Assembly: GCA_002270565.1 (NCBI GenBank)
Contig: NQMI01000097.1
Coordinates: forward strand, 118,921 to 182,920
Source: Stenocarpella maydis
Taxonomy: Eukaryota > Ascomycota > Sordariomycetes > Diaporthales > Diaporthaceae
Direction: 5' to 3'
Length of the DNA stretch: 64,000 nucleotides
This document shows, piece by piece, positions 33,415 through 45,466 of the stretch. How positions within the stretch are numbered: the first letter of the stretch is position 1; the number at the start of each line of letters is the position of its first letter. Both the position numbers and the translations under genes were made by a program. The notes beneath the pieces are model-generated. The model saw only the letters and a program-made list of their open reading frames with translations. It was not told the origin of the DNA and did no database searches.

Positions 33415-34605
33415 GGAAGCGCAATCCACGTTTCGAGCACTAGATATGCCTCGATTGATGGGTGGAATCTGGGGAGAACTCTGTTGCCTGTGTCAATTGC
33501 AATGCGATCAGAATGGGGGTTGAGTGGTTATACAGGGTGAAGGCCTGTCCTTTATGAAACACTATTTCTGAGGCGTTGGTAGAGGGTGCCTTGGCTATAA
33601 TAGCCGTCTGTGCGTATTAGAGTTTGGATAAAAGAAATATATATTTATATCAGGAAAATGTAAGGAACGTAACGTTATGAATATGTACTGATTCAACCAA
33701 GTTTCAGGGGAAAATTAGCTCTCGGAGGATCTTAGCTATTTGATTGGTTTGAGCCCTTTGTACCAAGGTGATAAAACACAGGCCTCACCCTGTATAGTGC
33801 AGGAGGAATCGTTAAGCTCAAAGCTAATAAGGGCCTCCCTCTGGCTTTTGTCTAAGACTACTCTGACATAGGTTGTAACTTGTGTGACGCCTTGGCTGCC
33901 GGGGCCGCGGGCCTAAACGGGATCCGCAATTCTTGCAGCGTGATAGGAAGCCCGGGGACCGGCCATGCGAACTCACTAGGTCGATCGAAGGCAGCTTGGT
34001 GGTCGTCATCCGTAACAAGAGCTAGACGGTGAGCCGAGCATTCCATAGAAGCGAGCTCAGCTCAGTGGTCTGTCTATTGGGACTCGCCCGTGGAGTCTTA
34101 CCAAGCTGTCGATTGCACGCCGCCTAATGGCAGTCGGGACAAAGGAAGCTGCTGCTTCAGCCACGGCATTGTCCCGCACAATTCACCGAGAACCAGTTTT
34201 ACTCCGAGGCGAAGGTTTGCGGCAGCGATTGCAGTGTTGGAGCGGATTTTGGGGGAGTGAAGCAGGGGCGATTCGTCTCATTAATCCTGTCCTCTGCGCT
34301 GAGACGCATCCCCGTAGCTTCAACAGCTTCGCGAATCGTGCCACAGGTAGGTCGAAAGGTGACCAAATCGGCGGCTGAGGGAGGAATATAAATAGATATA
34401 TAATCAGAATGCGCCTATTGCTATGCCAAAAACTAATAAACGCAGAACGCCGTACTCAGACCCATGCCATGCCATGCCATGCCGTCCTTCTCTCGCTGCA
34501 TGCAGTCTGGAGTTAAAAAAAAAAAAAAAAGAGAGAAGAAGAAGAAGAAGAAGAAGAAGAAGCAATATGGTTCCGTGTATCCATCAATGATGTTAATCCC
34601 ACAGC
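33415..34605. other. Intergenic with simple repeats
   Basis: Contains CATGC x4 (~34462-34483), an A-run (34515-34530) and a GAA tract (~34537-34562) close to the 3' end of the T5orf172 gene. No gene seen. Confidence 0.6.
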
Positions 34606-35931
34606 TCAAGAGGATGTCCGACCCTCATCCCAGTCACTCCACCGCTTGATGGCCTCATCGACCCTCATAACACCATTCTTAGAAGCCTCCACCTCAAACC
34701 ACTCCTTGTGGCCCCTCCCACAAGCCTCACACGGGCCCCTGGAGGCCACGCGCAGGCCAAGGCCCTCGAGCTCCATGTGGATCAGCTTCTCGACCTTGTG
34801 GCTGTGCGGCATCTTCCTTGGCTCCACGGCGGCGCCGGTCTGGACGTAGGGGTAATACCGGATGAGCGACAGGTCGTAGCCGCACTGGCGCTTCCACTCG
34901 TTCATACGCCGCTGGACGTTGTTGGCGCGGCCAATCTTCAGGAGCAGCGTCTTCTTGTCGTCGCCGCTGCTGAGCCCGCGGCTGCGGGTCGTGGTGGGGC
35001 TGCGCGTGCCGATCGAGTCGGCCTGGTCCGCGAAGGAGCTGAGGATGTCGCTAGGTCGTCGGTCATTGCCGGTTGGGCGCGCGGGGACGGAGGGATCCAG
35101 AATCGAGCGGGAGGTTGTCTCCGTGTCCGGCAGCGCGCGGGCAGTCTCTTCGAGGAAGGAACGGGCCTTTTGGGTCGGAGGCGAGGAGAGCTGGGATTCG
35201 GGTTGCAACCAGAAGATATATATATACCCAGCTTCGTCTTTCTCTGACAGAGGCTTCGCAAGCTCGGCTATCAACTGGGATGCCGTCTGTGGTGGGGCAT
35301 CTTGGGGGATAAGCGACAGGTATTGCGAAGTTTGAGAACCGCCTGACGGGGTCTGGCTGGAAAGACTGGGCCGGTTCGATTTCTGCGGTTTCGCGGAAGT
35401 AGGCCCGAGGTACTGATTTGACGAGGGCTTTTGAGGATTAGGAGACCCGGACTGCACGGGGTAGGACTGTGGTCGCGGCGATGGTGTCGGCTCTTCGTCG
35501 ATGAAATCGAGCGGAACCTGGAAGCAGCAGAAAGAGAGCACCCTGGAAGAGGGCTTCGAGTGCTTCCCAGATGAGCCGGGGCTGTTGTGCGGGCGGGAAT
35601 GCTTGCCGGGACGGGATGTGTTTGTCGACAAGATACCGAGCCGGCCAGTCAAGGTGTCTACGCTCGTCCGCCCCTCGGGGATCGTCCCGTTGGCCTGCGG
35701 ACCCGAGCTCGCAGTCGCTTGGTCTTTGTGCCGCCAACAGTAATTTTCCGGGTCGGAAGGATCGGGCAGGGCGCGTGTCTTCTTCCGGGACTTTGGCGCA
35801 GGCTTGTCAGACGGGGTGAGGGCATTCCTGCATGGTCGCCCGCTTGAGGTGATGCCTCGGCAGGTGGTGGAGGGGTCCTTGGAATCGGTCCGCTTAACGA
35901 GAGACTCTGGGGTATTGGCAACGAAGGGCAT
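34606..35931 (-). CDS. T5orf172 (GIY-YIG-like) domain protein
   Basis: Single exon, 441 aa, from the ATG at 35931 (MPFVANTPESLVKR). The N-terminal part has a Cys-rich motif (TTCRGITSSGRPCRN ... ENYCWRH), resembling a small zinc-binding knot common at the head of these proteins. A Ser/Pro/Gln-rich disordered linker follows, containing VLSFCCFQVPLDFIDEEPTP. The C-terminal domain (~residues 245-430, with an insert) starts YIYIFWLQPES and continues LLLKIGRANNVQRRMNEWKRQCG, HKVEKLIHMELEGLGLR and CEACGRGHKEWFEV. This is the phage T5 Orf172 / MUG113-like DNA-binding fold related to GIY-YIG nucleases. Such proteins are widespread in ascomycetes. S. pombe mug113 is induced in meiosis, but the molecular function is not known. 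Confidence 0.88.
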   Translation of the reverse strand: MPFVANTPESLVKRTDSKDPSTTCRGITSSGRPCRNALTPSDKPAPKSRKKTRALPDPSDPENYCWRHKDQATASSGPQANGTIPEGRTSVDTLTGRLGILSTNTSRPGKHSRPHNSPGSSGKHSKPSSRVLSFCCFQVPLDFIDEEPTPSPRPQSYPVQSGSPNPQKPSSNQYLGPTSAKPQKSNRPSLSSQTPSGGSQTSQYLSLIPQDAPPQTASQLIAELAKPLSEKDEAGYIYIFWLQPESQLSSPPTQKARSFLEETARALPDTETTSRSILDPSVPARPTGNDRRPSDILSSFADQADSIGTRSPTTTRSRGLSSGDDKKTLLLKIGRANNVQRRMNEWKRQCGYDLSLIRYYPYVQTGAAVEPRKMPHSHKVEKLIHMELEGLGLRVASRGPCEACGRGHKEWFEVEASKNGVMRVDEAIKRWSDWDEGRTSS

Positions 35932-38071
35932 GGCGGCGAAACGGAGGTCAGAGCTAAGACAGGTGGCGATCGTCGGCCGTGGTCGGGGGGGAGCTGTCTG
36001 GAGGGACAATTGATCCAGGCGACTTCTTCGAGATGCGAGGTTAAAATAGAATAAAGTGAAGCAAGATGGGAAAAGAAGTGAAGGGCGGGAACGATAGGAA
36101 CGGCAGAGCAGAGCAGTGGGTCAAAGGTCGGTTGGTGAGGACCAAGGCCAGCGAAGCGAGGTCGTCGACGGGGCCTCGACGTCAGAAGCCAAGTCGTGTC
36201 GCGCTGCCTTCACTTCCCAGGTCGTCTTGACCCTCTTTGCCAGCTTGCCCTGCTTGCTGGGCCAGGCCCCTGAGAGCCTGCAGCACGGTAGGGTGCGGGT
36301 TCGGTGCGGTGCGAGACCCAACTGCATGGGTCACCAGCGAACGCGCGCTGTCAGGAACAGACCTTGGAAACGAGTGGCTGTCAAGACTGCATTGTTGGTC
36401 GACGGTCGAGAAATGGGTGGGGCTGGGGGTCTGCATGGCCTGCATGGCCTGCATCCTCTTCGAGGAAGCGAAACGCCTGGTAGGCAATATCGTGAGGCTG
36501 GGGCGTGGCTGTCGTTGTCCCAAAGCGTCCAAACCCGACGTGCGCCAGACCAGGTTGGCACTGCCACACCTGCCTGGCTGCCTCAGCTGCAGAGGGCGAA
36601 GTGCCGCCACATGTCTCGATTCCACAGCATCAGAAAAGGACAGAATCTGGTCTGGAAGCAAATGCCATGACCCCTGGTGTTGAGATGAGAAGTCATGTCG
36701 TCGCGGTGTTGGATCTATACACATTATGGCGTGCGACGTAAATTTGTTAGTGCGTGTGGGTAGGTACGGAGGTACTCCGGCCCTGCTACCCCAGAGTGTA
36801 CCTAGACTAAGTACAGAGGTACCTGGGTACCTGGGTACACAAACTAGAGGTGCCGGCACTCGCCCATTCTCATTGCTTAGCTCGCTACGATACCGTAATA
36901 TCCACGCGCTATGGGCCGGCTGATACGTTATGTACAGAAGCTCTTCTGCACAGAGTCGAGCCTCCCGGAAACCGTTGCCGTGCTGCGGGGCACACAGAAT
37001 CGAGGCTCTGGCCCGGAGCCAGTCGAGGATAACAATGACGCTACCACAGCGGGAGACCGTCCTGTCCCGGGTACAAGCAAGGACGACATTGAGCTCTGAA
37101 ATGACATGATTGGCTTCCTTGACAAGAGAATACAGGACGAGACGGTGAACGGTGAACCCAAGGCGGCGTGAGAGCATCCAGCTGTGCCGGGAATTCATCA
37201 AAGAACACGACTACCCAGTAGAGGACTAGTAACTACCTCATATATGCGTGGGCGACTCATGGTATCGTCAAAGTCTTAACCGATGACGAGACCAAAACAC
37301 CGCCTCATACGGCAGAGCGTACTTAGGAAAGCTACACGCTGGTGGGTAGCGATGTACTCAACTCGTGACCGCCTGGTGCCTTGCCGATGAGTCTCCTTAG
37401 GGTACGCCTGAGATTGACCTGCAGAGTTTCAGTTGAGCTTGTTTCTGCTGGCATGGGCAGGGTCAGAATCACTTGGCAGCGCCGGCCTCCCACGGATTGC
37501 GGCAACCCTACTACGAGATTCGGTGTCCTAGTTAGTTGGTTGCTGGAGAAATATGGCCTTTCAGCGGTGCCTTAGAAAGGGCAAGGTCCTTATTCTCGTC
37601 CAATGTGATATCGAAACGGCAAGATACATTCGACACACCGGGCCGTATCTATGCCCAAGCAACTCCGAGACCACTCCGAGGACGGCACAGACCACTTCTC
37701 GAGCCTCTATTTCACCTCTGGGTCCTCGCTAAGCTACATGTGTAGTGTCCATGAATGAATTGGTCTGGTTTCTCTGGTTGATGCATCAGAAACTACATGA
37801 CCCTGCTTACGATGGTTTAGATGCAACATCAAGGCTGAGCAACGTTGGGAAAGAGTAGAGTACGGTTAAGATCCACTGACATTTGCCTGCATAGACTCTT
37901 GGCCTGTTTTGGTGCCTTCCTGCCGCTGGGACGAGCCCTGAATTCTCAGGTCGACGCTTGAGCCATATATAATGATTCCTTGATCACCACAGTCTATGAA
38001 ATACAAAACACCATCATTCCACAAGATTGTGACAGCTGTAGGTGATCTGGTGAGAACCACACGCCCACTGA
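35932..38071. other. Intergenic, 2.1 kb
   Basis: Holds short tandem repeats (CTGCATGGC units at ~36431-36452, GTACCTGG units at ~36816-36838). A 338-codon minus-strand frame (36182-37198) has no motif and overlaps equally long plus-strand frames; I do not call it. Further short frames near 37.4-37.8 kb are also not supported. Confidence 0.45.
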
Positions 38072-38722
38072 CTACGCAATGCCAGGTATCCACCTAAACG
38101 GGACACTACGCATATATGACATATACTCCATGCTGACATCCTTCTCAACTACCACCCTGTGCCCGTCGGGCTCCTCCGTCTTCTGCAGAAATTGCCGTTC
38201 TTCCAATGCCGCTCCAGTATGATACAGCCACAGTAGTCCAAGCACCGACGCAATCATAGCGACCTCTCGGATCGGACTTGGGACCCATAAGCCGTCCCCC
38301 ATCTGCCGTCTTCCTGACGTAAATACCAAGTCAACCATTGCACCCAGCCAACCCAGCGCATATGAGACGTATGTCGGATGGCGCATGCACGAAAATGGTC
38401 CGGACGAGAGGACGTATTCCGGGGTGACGCGGCCGTATATAACGCTGAGGCGGTGGGGCCGGGTTTCCACCGCAGTCCACGCGAAGAGAAGGAGGCTAGC
38501 AGCGAGCAAGACGGATGTCGTCGTCTTGACCAGCACGGGTGCCGGTACGGACGTGTCTGTGAGCGGCTTCCACGCCAGGACTGCGGCTACTGCCGAGAGA
38601 AATTTCAGAAGTTGTATCAGGTGTGGGTGTACCAATCCCGAGGAAGGATGTGGGAAATGGTAGCTCAGCGCATAGACTTGCTCGCCTAGAAATGCGATAA
38701 AAAGACCTAGGACGAGGCTCAT
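38072..38722 (-). CDS. Isoprenylcysteine carboxyl methyltransferase-like membrane protein
   Basis: Single exon, 216 aa from the ATG at 38722. Four to five hydrophobic segments are visible (MSLVLGLFIAFLGEQVYA; LLKFLSAVAAVLAW; TTSVLLAASLLLFAW; YVSYALGWLGAMVDLVF; IREVAMIASVLGLLWLYHTG). The cofactor-binding signature of the ICMT/PEMT superfamily is present: GPFSCMRHPTYVSYALGW, then EERQFLQ and a final YMRSVPFRWIPG. The family methylates prenylated cysteine or phospholipids at ER membranes using S-adenosylmethionine. True Ste14 homologues are usually somewhat longer, and this is one of many divergent fungal paralogues, so the substrate is unknown. Confidence 0.83.
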   Translation of the reverse strand: MSLVLGLFIAFLGEQVYALSYHFPHPSSGLVHPHLIQLLKFLSAVAAVLAWKPLTDTSVPAPVLVKTTTSVLLAASLLLFAWTAVETRPHRLSVIYGRVTPEYVLSSGPFSCMRHPTYVSYALGWLGAMVDLVFTSGRRQMGDGLWVPSPIREVAMIASVLGLLWLYHTGAALEERQFLQKTEEPDGHRVVVEKDVSMEYMSYMRSVPFRWIPGIA

Positions 38723-41404
38723 GGTGTTCGAATTGGCGGTAACATTAACCAACGGGGACGCAGTAACATATTAGCTCATTGCCCAAGAACCCAGAAAGTG
38801 AGATCGAAAATACCTCAGCAACCCTTTTTATAGAGCAAGATAATGAGTAAATGAAGATTTCGTAAGAGTGATTAGATAGTTACACACTAATGAAACAACA
38901 TCACGGTTGCATCATCACAAGAGCCGTCAAATGGGGTACGTCTGACGGCTGGAGGAAAATGATGCCGCGTCGCTAACCTCTTGAAAATACATGAGTTCTT
39001 ATTTGATCAAAATACAAATAACGCTGATAGTCGGCATCCAGCTAAAAGAAACAGAATAGCGGTTTATGGTGCAACTTGAGTTTGTATTCAAGGACAACTT
39101 TGCACCAAGCGAACCTTGGCGTAGAACTGATAATTTTTGGAACAAATCTGAGATCCAATTGGACTGAGATTGAGAACAATATTGGACTGAAAGACTAGGA
39201 AGATCAAATTGAGAGGCCAAGTTTGGCTTTACTAACTACCTTGCTGCACACAAAAATAAACAAGAAAGGGGGGGAAAAAGGGTTCCACACGACTTCATTG
39301 GTTCACCACAAGATCCCTGTGGTCGCGTAGCGGACACCTGAGTAGAGCTTGTAATTGCTTAAGTTGCAGTGATAGATTCGACTTCCCTGTGTGTTACTGG
39401 AAGGTAGTCGCGTGCACTAGGCCGTCACAGAACGAAAGACTGCTTGGAAACAAGGGTACGCGCTCCTCGTCGTGAAGACCCTGCCTGACATACAACATTC
39501 AGTATTTGCGTCACGGCAAGTGGAGGGGGGGGGTTGCCAGAAGTTAACCAGCACAGGACTCGGGACTACTATTTGTCGGTGCACTAAGTAAGTAGTAGTT
39601 AGTACTTGCAGTGACTCCAATCTTGTTTATGTGCGCGTTGGGGTCTACAGAGATATCAATTAATATGTTACAGCTATTTACTTGGAAATTCCTGCTTACT
39701 ATTGAGGGCTCTCTTTTTGGTGGGTTCGGACGATAGTCTCAGAAGTACTTCTCTGGGTCCGTGGGCCTTGTTGGTACGCAGTCGAACCTTTTACGGTCAA
39801 CTGGTAGGGTACGCCCTTTTCCATTTGAATAAGTAACTCTGAGTGCTATGTTGCGCATGCCAATATAATTGCAGATTGGAACCATGCTGTCACGTACGAC
39901 CATAGCCATTGGAATACACGGGATCCCGTCCGCTCTCCCACAGTTAAGTCAGTGAGTGCCGGATCAGTAGTTGAGTCGGTGACGATCAGCGAATACCCGG
40001 TGTTGTACGTTTTTGCGGTTTTATTTTGGGACCCACCGGCCCAGATGGACGAGCAGTTCGATCTTGGCTCTAGCGCTGTATGAGCCACACGCATGGCAGC
40101 TATGGTTCTTGTCTAAGCCTTTTCGGTTTTCTCCTAGGAGATGCTGAATATTGATTATGGCCCCGATCCCGGTGCGGCAGTGGAGTTTTGGGCGTACTTG
40201 TGCTCACAGTGGCAGTAGGGCCGAAATCTGATTCTTCAAAGCACGCAATCCAGCTAGCGTGTGGCGAGTTGCTCCGTCTGTCGATCGGTGGGCATAGAGG
40301 CGCAATGGGCGCAGCTGCTTTGACGTCACAGGGATGAGGCTTGCCCTCTGCGTGTCGCCATCCGCAAGCAGTAGATACCTACCTAAGGTAATGACGGGAT
40401 TTCAGTCCTTCAGCTCAGGGCCAATCACTCGACTCTGGCTGTCGAAGGCCAAGAGAACGGCTGCGCGTTGTGGCCCTTGGCTCCGCGCTGGTGAGAAGCT
40501 TGATGGAGCTTGATCCGAGATGGCGCGCTTCTTGGCTGCCTAGATGCCGTCTTGGTCTTTTCTAGGGGGCAGCCACACCAACGTCAGCAGAGACACCAGC
40601 CCTGACGACAGGGTGGAAATTTCGGGACACATTCTCACGGATGCTTGCTAAGTGGCGGGATGGGGGTTTTCAAGAGGGCAAACCAAATGGATCGGCATCA
40701 GGCCCGGGGCCGTACCGGCTCTCGTCCGTCTCGGGGGCGACGGGACTTTAGCGGGGTCAAACGTTAGCAGATACCAGTGGCCGGCAATGTACCTCGTCAC
40801 ACTGCGCTAGTGCACATCTACTTGGGACCGGATTAGCGTGAACAGACAGCCGGACGAGGCAGACACTCGGCCATGAACGCTTTTCATACTTATTAGTCTA
40901 ATAAGTAGGTACATGCAGCCATGGCCCACGTCTCGCCTCAAGCTCCTCTAACCCTCCCATTGACCTTGGAGCGATGAAATTAACCCACTCACTCGCAGCG
41001 TCACATTGCCTACTGCAGTTGCCAGATCAGATCCCCAGTGTCACCACACACCCACCCTACCCATGTCCATGCACATGATCTCATCTCACCATTCCATGCC
41101 GCTTCTCCTCCTCCTCCTCCTACGTCGGGGCTGAAACTTGGGTAAACGCTCCTTGCTTGCTTACCTTCAAGCTTGTCTACCTTCCACGCGACTCGACTCC
41201 ACCTGCTTCGTCCGCCATCATCATCATCCTTGACGAGAGTATCGTTATTTTCTTTCCTATCCTACACGCTAGATCCAGAATCCTCCTACCTGGACAGTCT
41301 GGACCCGGTCTGACGCACCAATTTGCCTTCTCGCCCCTCGACAGGCCTCTATCTCTAATCATCCTCGACCCCGGTCCCGCTTACTTAGCGCACCACCACC
41401 GCCA
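38723..41404. other. Intergenic, 2.7 kb, including the transporter promoter
   Basis: No gene seen across the longest gene-free stretch of the middle region. TACCTA-type palindromes occur at 40374-40390 and AGTAGGTAC at 40904-40912. From ~41100 the sequence is rich in CT, typical of a fungal leader before the transporter ATG. Confidence 0.5.
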
Positions 41405-43617
41405 ATGTCGGAGAAGCTATCAGACAAAGACTCGCCCCGGGGCGTGTCCCCCGTCGAAAAGGGCCATGTCGACCGGACCAACATCGACGTCGAGGCTGCC
41501 GCTCCCAAAGGTCGCGCCCAGTGGTTTGGCGGTCCCAAGACCACCGTCGGTCCTCGCATCGGACCCGTGCTGGACAGCATCATCATCGCCGCAGAGGATT
41601 CCGATGACAGCGCGAGCGCCATCCTGCACAGGCAGAAGGAGGCCGAGCAGGGTGCTGATATCCAGTATCGAAGCTGTAGCTGGCAGATGGTATGGCCTTC
41701 ACCACGAGTCGCCAGTCCTCCTTGGTGCACATTTACTGGGTTACCATGATGTATACTGATCAGGATCCTAGACTGCCGCTCTTCTCTTCTCCGAGTACAT
41801 ATGTCTAGTCAGTACTCCCAATCTCGAGCACAGCAGTGGTGTGCTCCTCTGGTGCTCTGCTTGAGCAGGAACATTGAGTGGCCTGGGCTGATGTGCTGTA
41901 CTGGCATGCACAAACCGCAAAACTCCAAGACCGTTGCTGACCCTATTCCCGCAGGCTATCATGAGCTTTCCATGGTCATATAGCATACTAGGACTATTCC
42001 CAGGGTGCGCCCATTCTTTCTGAAGGCTCAAGAGCGCGTTCACTTGCTGACCAGTGTACAGCCTGCTTTTGACCGTTGTTGTGTCTATGCTTGTGCTCTA
42101 CACGTAAGTTGCTGGAGCAGCCAGGTCCAATCTGTTATGCCGACAACTAACCACAAGGGCAATGCAGTTCTCTTATCTTGTGGGAGTTTTGTCTCCGTCA
42201 CCCTGAGGTCCGAGATGTCTGCGACATAGGTCAGATGATTTTCTGGAACCAGAAGTGGGCGTGGTGGTTTACCGCTGTCATGTTTCTGTTGAACAATACT
42301 GTGCGTCTCCTCACTCGCGCCCTGGCCAATATCCCCGGGCTTGTGTCGCCGATGTCCATTCAAGCCAAACTAATTGTCGCATAGTTCATCCAAGGGCTTC
42401 ACGTCCTGGTTGGTGCCAAATATCTCAACACCATGACGGCCGCTGATGACAACATCGCCTGCCGAACCGTCAGCTACTCCGTCATCATGTTCATCATTTG
42501 TTGGATTTGCTCCCTACCTCGAACATTCGAGGCGCTATCGAAACTCGGCGCAGCTTCCGCAGGCTTCACCTTCATCTCGGTCCTGCTGGCCACCATCTTC
42601 GCCGGAGTTGAGAGCCACCCAGCCGGCTACGATCCGCGGCCCACCTACACCACTGCTGCTGGCAAGGAAGCTGTCGGAGGGGACCCGCTGTGGACTGCAT
42701 TGCCTGTTGCCGGGACCACTTTCGTCGCTGGTATGAGTGCGTTCCTCAACATCAGCTACACTTTTATCGGCCAGATTACTCTGCCCAGCTTTATTGCGGA
42801 GATGAAGGAACCAAGGTACGGACAGCTGCGGCGTTGTGACTGTCACACGAGCTGACGCATAATTGTAGAGATTTCCCCAAGGCGCTCTGGGCCTGCACAA
42901 TTGCCGAGATCATTGTCTTTGGCCTCGTCGGTTCTATCATCTATGTTTACACTGGCAACCAGTACATGACCGCACCTGCATTTGGCTCCCTCGAAGATGT
43001 CTACAAAAAGGTCTCCTTCTCCTTCATGATTCCGACTCTGATTTTCCTGGGGGTCTTGTACGCATCGGTATCAGCCCGGTTCGTATTTTTCAGAATCTTC
43101 CAGAACTCGCGCCACAAGAGCGAGCACACCATCATCGGCTGGGGAACCTGGGCCTTGATCCTCCGTGAGTCTACAGCGTCGGCGCCATACCGAGACACCT
43201 CCAGCTTGGCGCTAACATTCCTTGCAGTGATCACCTGGGTCGTGGCTTTCATCATCTCTCAGGTCATCCCGTTCTTCTCCGACCGTAAGATCCTACCTCA
43301 CTTCCACTGCATAATTACAGGGTCACGCTAACACAGACAAACCAGTTCTATCCCTGATGTCTGCCTTGTTTGACAGCTTCTTCGGCTTCATATTCTGGGG
43401 CGTCGCTTACTTCCGCATGCGCAAGGCCGACGGGAGCCTGGCCCTCATGAAGCAACGCGGCATCTGGGGCTACGCCGAGGCCTGCTTGAACATTCTCATC
43501 ATCCTGACGGGAATACTCTTCCTCGGACCTGGCACGTACGCTAGTGTCGAGAGTATATTGCTCGACTTTGATCCATCATCAGGAGGTGTTTTTGCCTGTG
43601 CCAGCAACGGCCTATGA
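41405..43617 (+). CDS. Amino-acid transporter (AAAP family, MTR-like)
   Basis: Nine exons: 41405-41689, 41772-41807, 41955-42004, 42062-42103, 42168-42300, 42385-42815, 42869-43164, 43228-43284, 43346-43617. All introns are GT..AG, 53-147 bp; phases close to 533 aa. The ~95-residue hydrophilic N-terminus is cytosolic. About ten to eleven membrane segments follow, e.g. TAALLFSEYICLAIMSFPWS, LLLTVVVSMLVLYTSLILWEF, VIMFIICWICSL and FSFMIPTLIFLGVLYAS. The element FNISYTFIGQITLPSFIAEM-like (here LNISYTFIGQITLPSFI) with MKEPRDFPKALW is a hallmark of the fungal neutral amino-acid permease group typified by Neurospora mtr. It probably imports neutral or aromatic amino acids with protons at the plasma membrane. 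The 36-bp second exon is the smallest in the window; it is needed to complete the first membrane helix. Confidence 0.9.
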
Positions 43618-44163
43618 GTGGCGCTGGCACCGCACAAAAGCGTAGCATTTTGCTGAGAGGCCGGATGGATGGTCGTATAATTTCAAGGTATATGTAATGG
43701 AGGACGCGGAGTCGATATGTATGCCTGGGCTTAAACTGCATGACGGTATTGAGTCTTCCTGAAGAAGGCCCACACACATATCACAGCTAGCTCTTCTCGC
43801 AAAGGCAGACTTGGTTCATAATCGCAAGAGACCTCAGGGGTGGAAAATATTTCATCTGAATGCAGCCGCATCCGTGTTTGATCATTGAATCTTGTGTTGC
43901 ACCAGGGACCATGGTACCCGAACAACCCAGTCCACGTGTATACATCATCTTCTCAAGGCCCACTGTCTCGCAGTACGAAACACAAAACACACTGCGCTCC
44001 TTTCTACCCGAAATGACGTGTTTTACATTACATATAGTCCTTGCTCGTCCGGCACAGCTCTGTGTACTTGAATGTAGAAACCCTTCTGAACGCCTTCATA
44101 GACTGCCAAAACGCCATTCCGGGTTTTTCTGCACCACTCCTGTTCTCACGTGCCCATCCTTGA
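43618..44163. other. Intergenic, between convergent genes
   Basis: Shared 3' flank of the transporter and the lipid-droplet hydrolase. No gene seen. Confidence 0.55.
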
Positions 44164-45466
44164 TCACAGGTGCTCAGCAATCTCGTCAAACCACACGCCG
44201 ACCTTGTCGGCCACCGTCTTGCTGTCACTTATCTCTTGTTTCAGTGTTAGCGCACTGACACATACTCGTTTTGAGGGTTTCGGAAAATGGACACTGCATG
44301 AGACCGCCAGCAAGACAACCATCAGAGAAAGACAACCTCCAGAGGAAGACAATCTTCCGTAGGAGACGGGCTTAAGCTTCAGGTGAAGACGACCACCAAA
44401 AAGAACAACCCATCAGAGGATGGCAAAAGAAAGCAGACAACCATCAGGGAATCGCCGCCAGGAGGATGTGAGAATATCACTTACTGATGCAAAAGTCATG
44501 AGGCAGGTTCCCCTCATCAATCTCGATCCTCGTGCGCGCCCTCTTGTGTTTCGGGGCGTTCTCCCGCCCGGCATGCTCCTCCCGCTTGACGATGAACTGG
44601 TCTCTGTACTTGTTGGCAACCCAGTGGTCGTTCTTCCCAAAGAAGATGTAGAACTTGGGCACGTCGGTGTTGTGCGCAACGGCCTCGTCGGCAATCTCCC
44701 ACAGCTCCTCGGCCCAGGCCTCGTCAGAGATGACGTGCATCTCATCCATGCCCAGGTAGAGCGCCTGGTGGACCCCGTCCCGGCTCTTCAGGAACCTCGT
44801 CGTGACCTCGGCAGCGTGGGGGTCCATCCCGAGCACCCTTGACGTGACGAAGCGCAGCAGCGCGGCCGGCAGCAGCCACAGGAGGCGGTTCGCCACGGCG
44901 GGCGCGTAGCGGCCCAGCAGCGGCGTGCGCCTCAGGAGGTCCAGCTGTACGCCCTTGGGCGACTTGGCCAGGTGGGCGACGGTGGCGAAGAGCAGGATGC
45001 CGGACCGCAGGCTGAGCCCGGGGGCCAGGGCCGAGGGGTCGTGCATGTGGCGGTGGAAGAGCTCCAGCGCCAGGTACGTGCCCAGCGAGTGGCCGACAAG
45101 CACGACGTCGTCGAAGGGCTGCCCGGCGCGGGGCCGGCCGGCGGGGATGGCGTTGGCGGCGGCGAGGTGCTTCGCGCAGGACCGCAGCTGCTGCTCCACG
45201 TTGAGGGGCGGGTTGCCGCGCGTGTCGAAGGGCCGCTCGTGGTCCGCGTCGTCGAAGCCCGCCAGGTCGCGCCCGTACACGTGGAATGCGACCCTGTGCT
45301 TCCTCCTGGCCTCGATGGCGTCCAGGTGCTCGCGCAGGTACCGCAGGAAGGGCTCGTAGTAGCCGATCAGGCCCGGGTTGCCGGTCAGGAAGTAGACGAG
45401 GCACTCGCGGGTGTCGGCCCCGTCCTGGCTGGCGTGGGGCGATGGGAGCGAGAGCTCCATGGCCAT
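44164..45466 (-). CDS. Lipid droplet-associated hydrolase (LDAH family)
   Basis: Two exons, 45466-44485 and 44234-44164; 350 aa. The alpha/beta hydrolase opens with LVYFLTGNPGLIGYYEPFLRYL, the strand and oxyanion loop diagnostic of LDAH/DUF2305. The nucleophile elbow GHSLG gives Ser127 (VVLVGHSLGTYLALELF). The acid and base positions are expected in the C-terminal half (FYIFFGKNDHWV, and EGNLPHDF for the His). LDAH proteins coat lipid droplets and affect cholesterol ester or triacylglycerol turnover. The intron is unusually long for this window (250 bp) and contains AGGAAGAC/CCATCAG-like repeats; its branch site GCTAAC sits close to the acceptor. The last exon supplies the terminal helix SKTVADKVGVWFDEIAEHL. 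High GC in the coding part. Confidence 0.9.

Noticed and set aside
34515..34562. A-run and GAA tract read as a Lys-rich peptide
   Set aside because: Simple-sequence DNA, not a gene.
36182..37198. A 338-codon open frame on the minus strand
   Set aside because: No motif, no sensible domain order, repeat-derived MQAMQAMQ text and long overlapping plus-strand frames; probably chance in GC-rich DNA.
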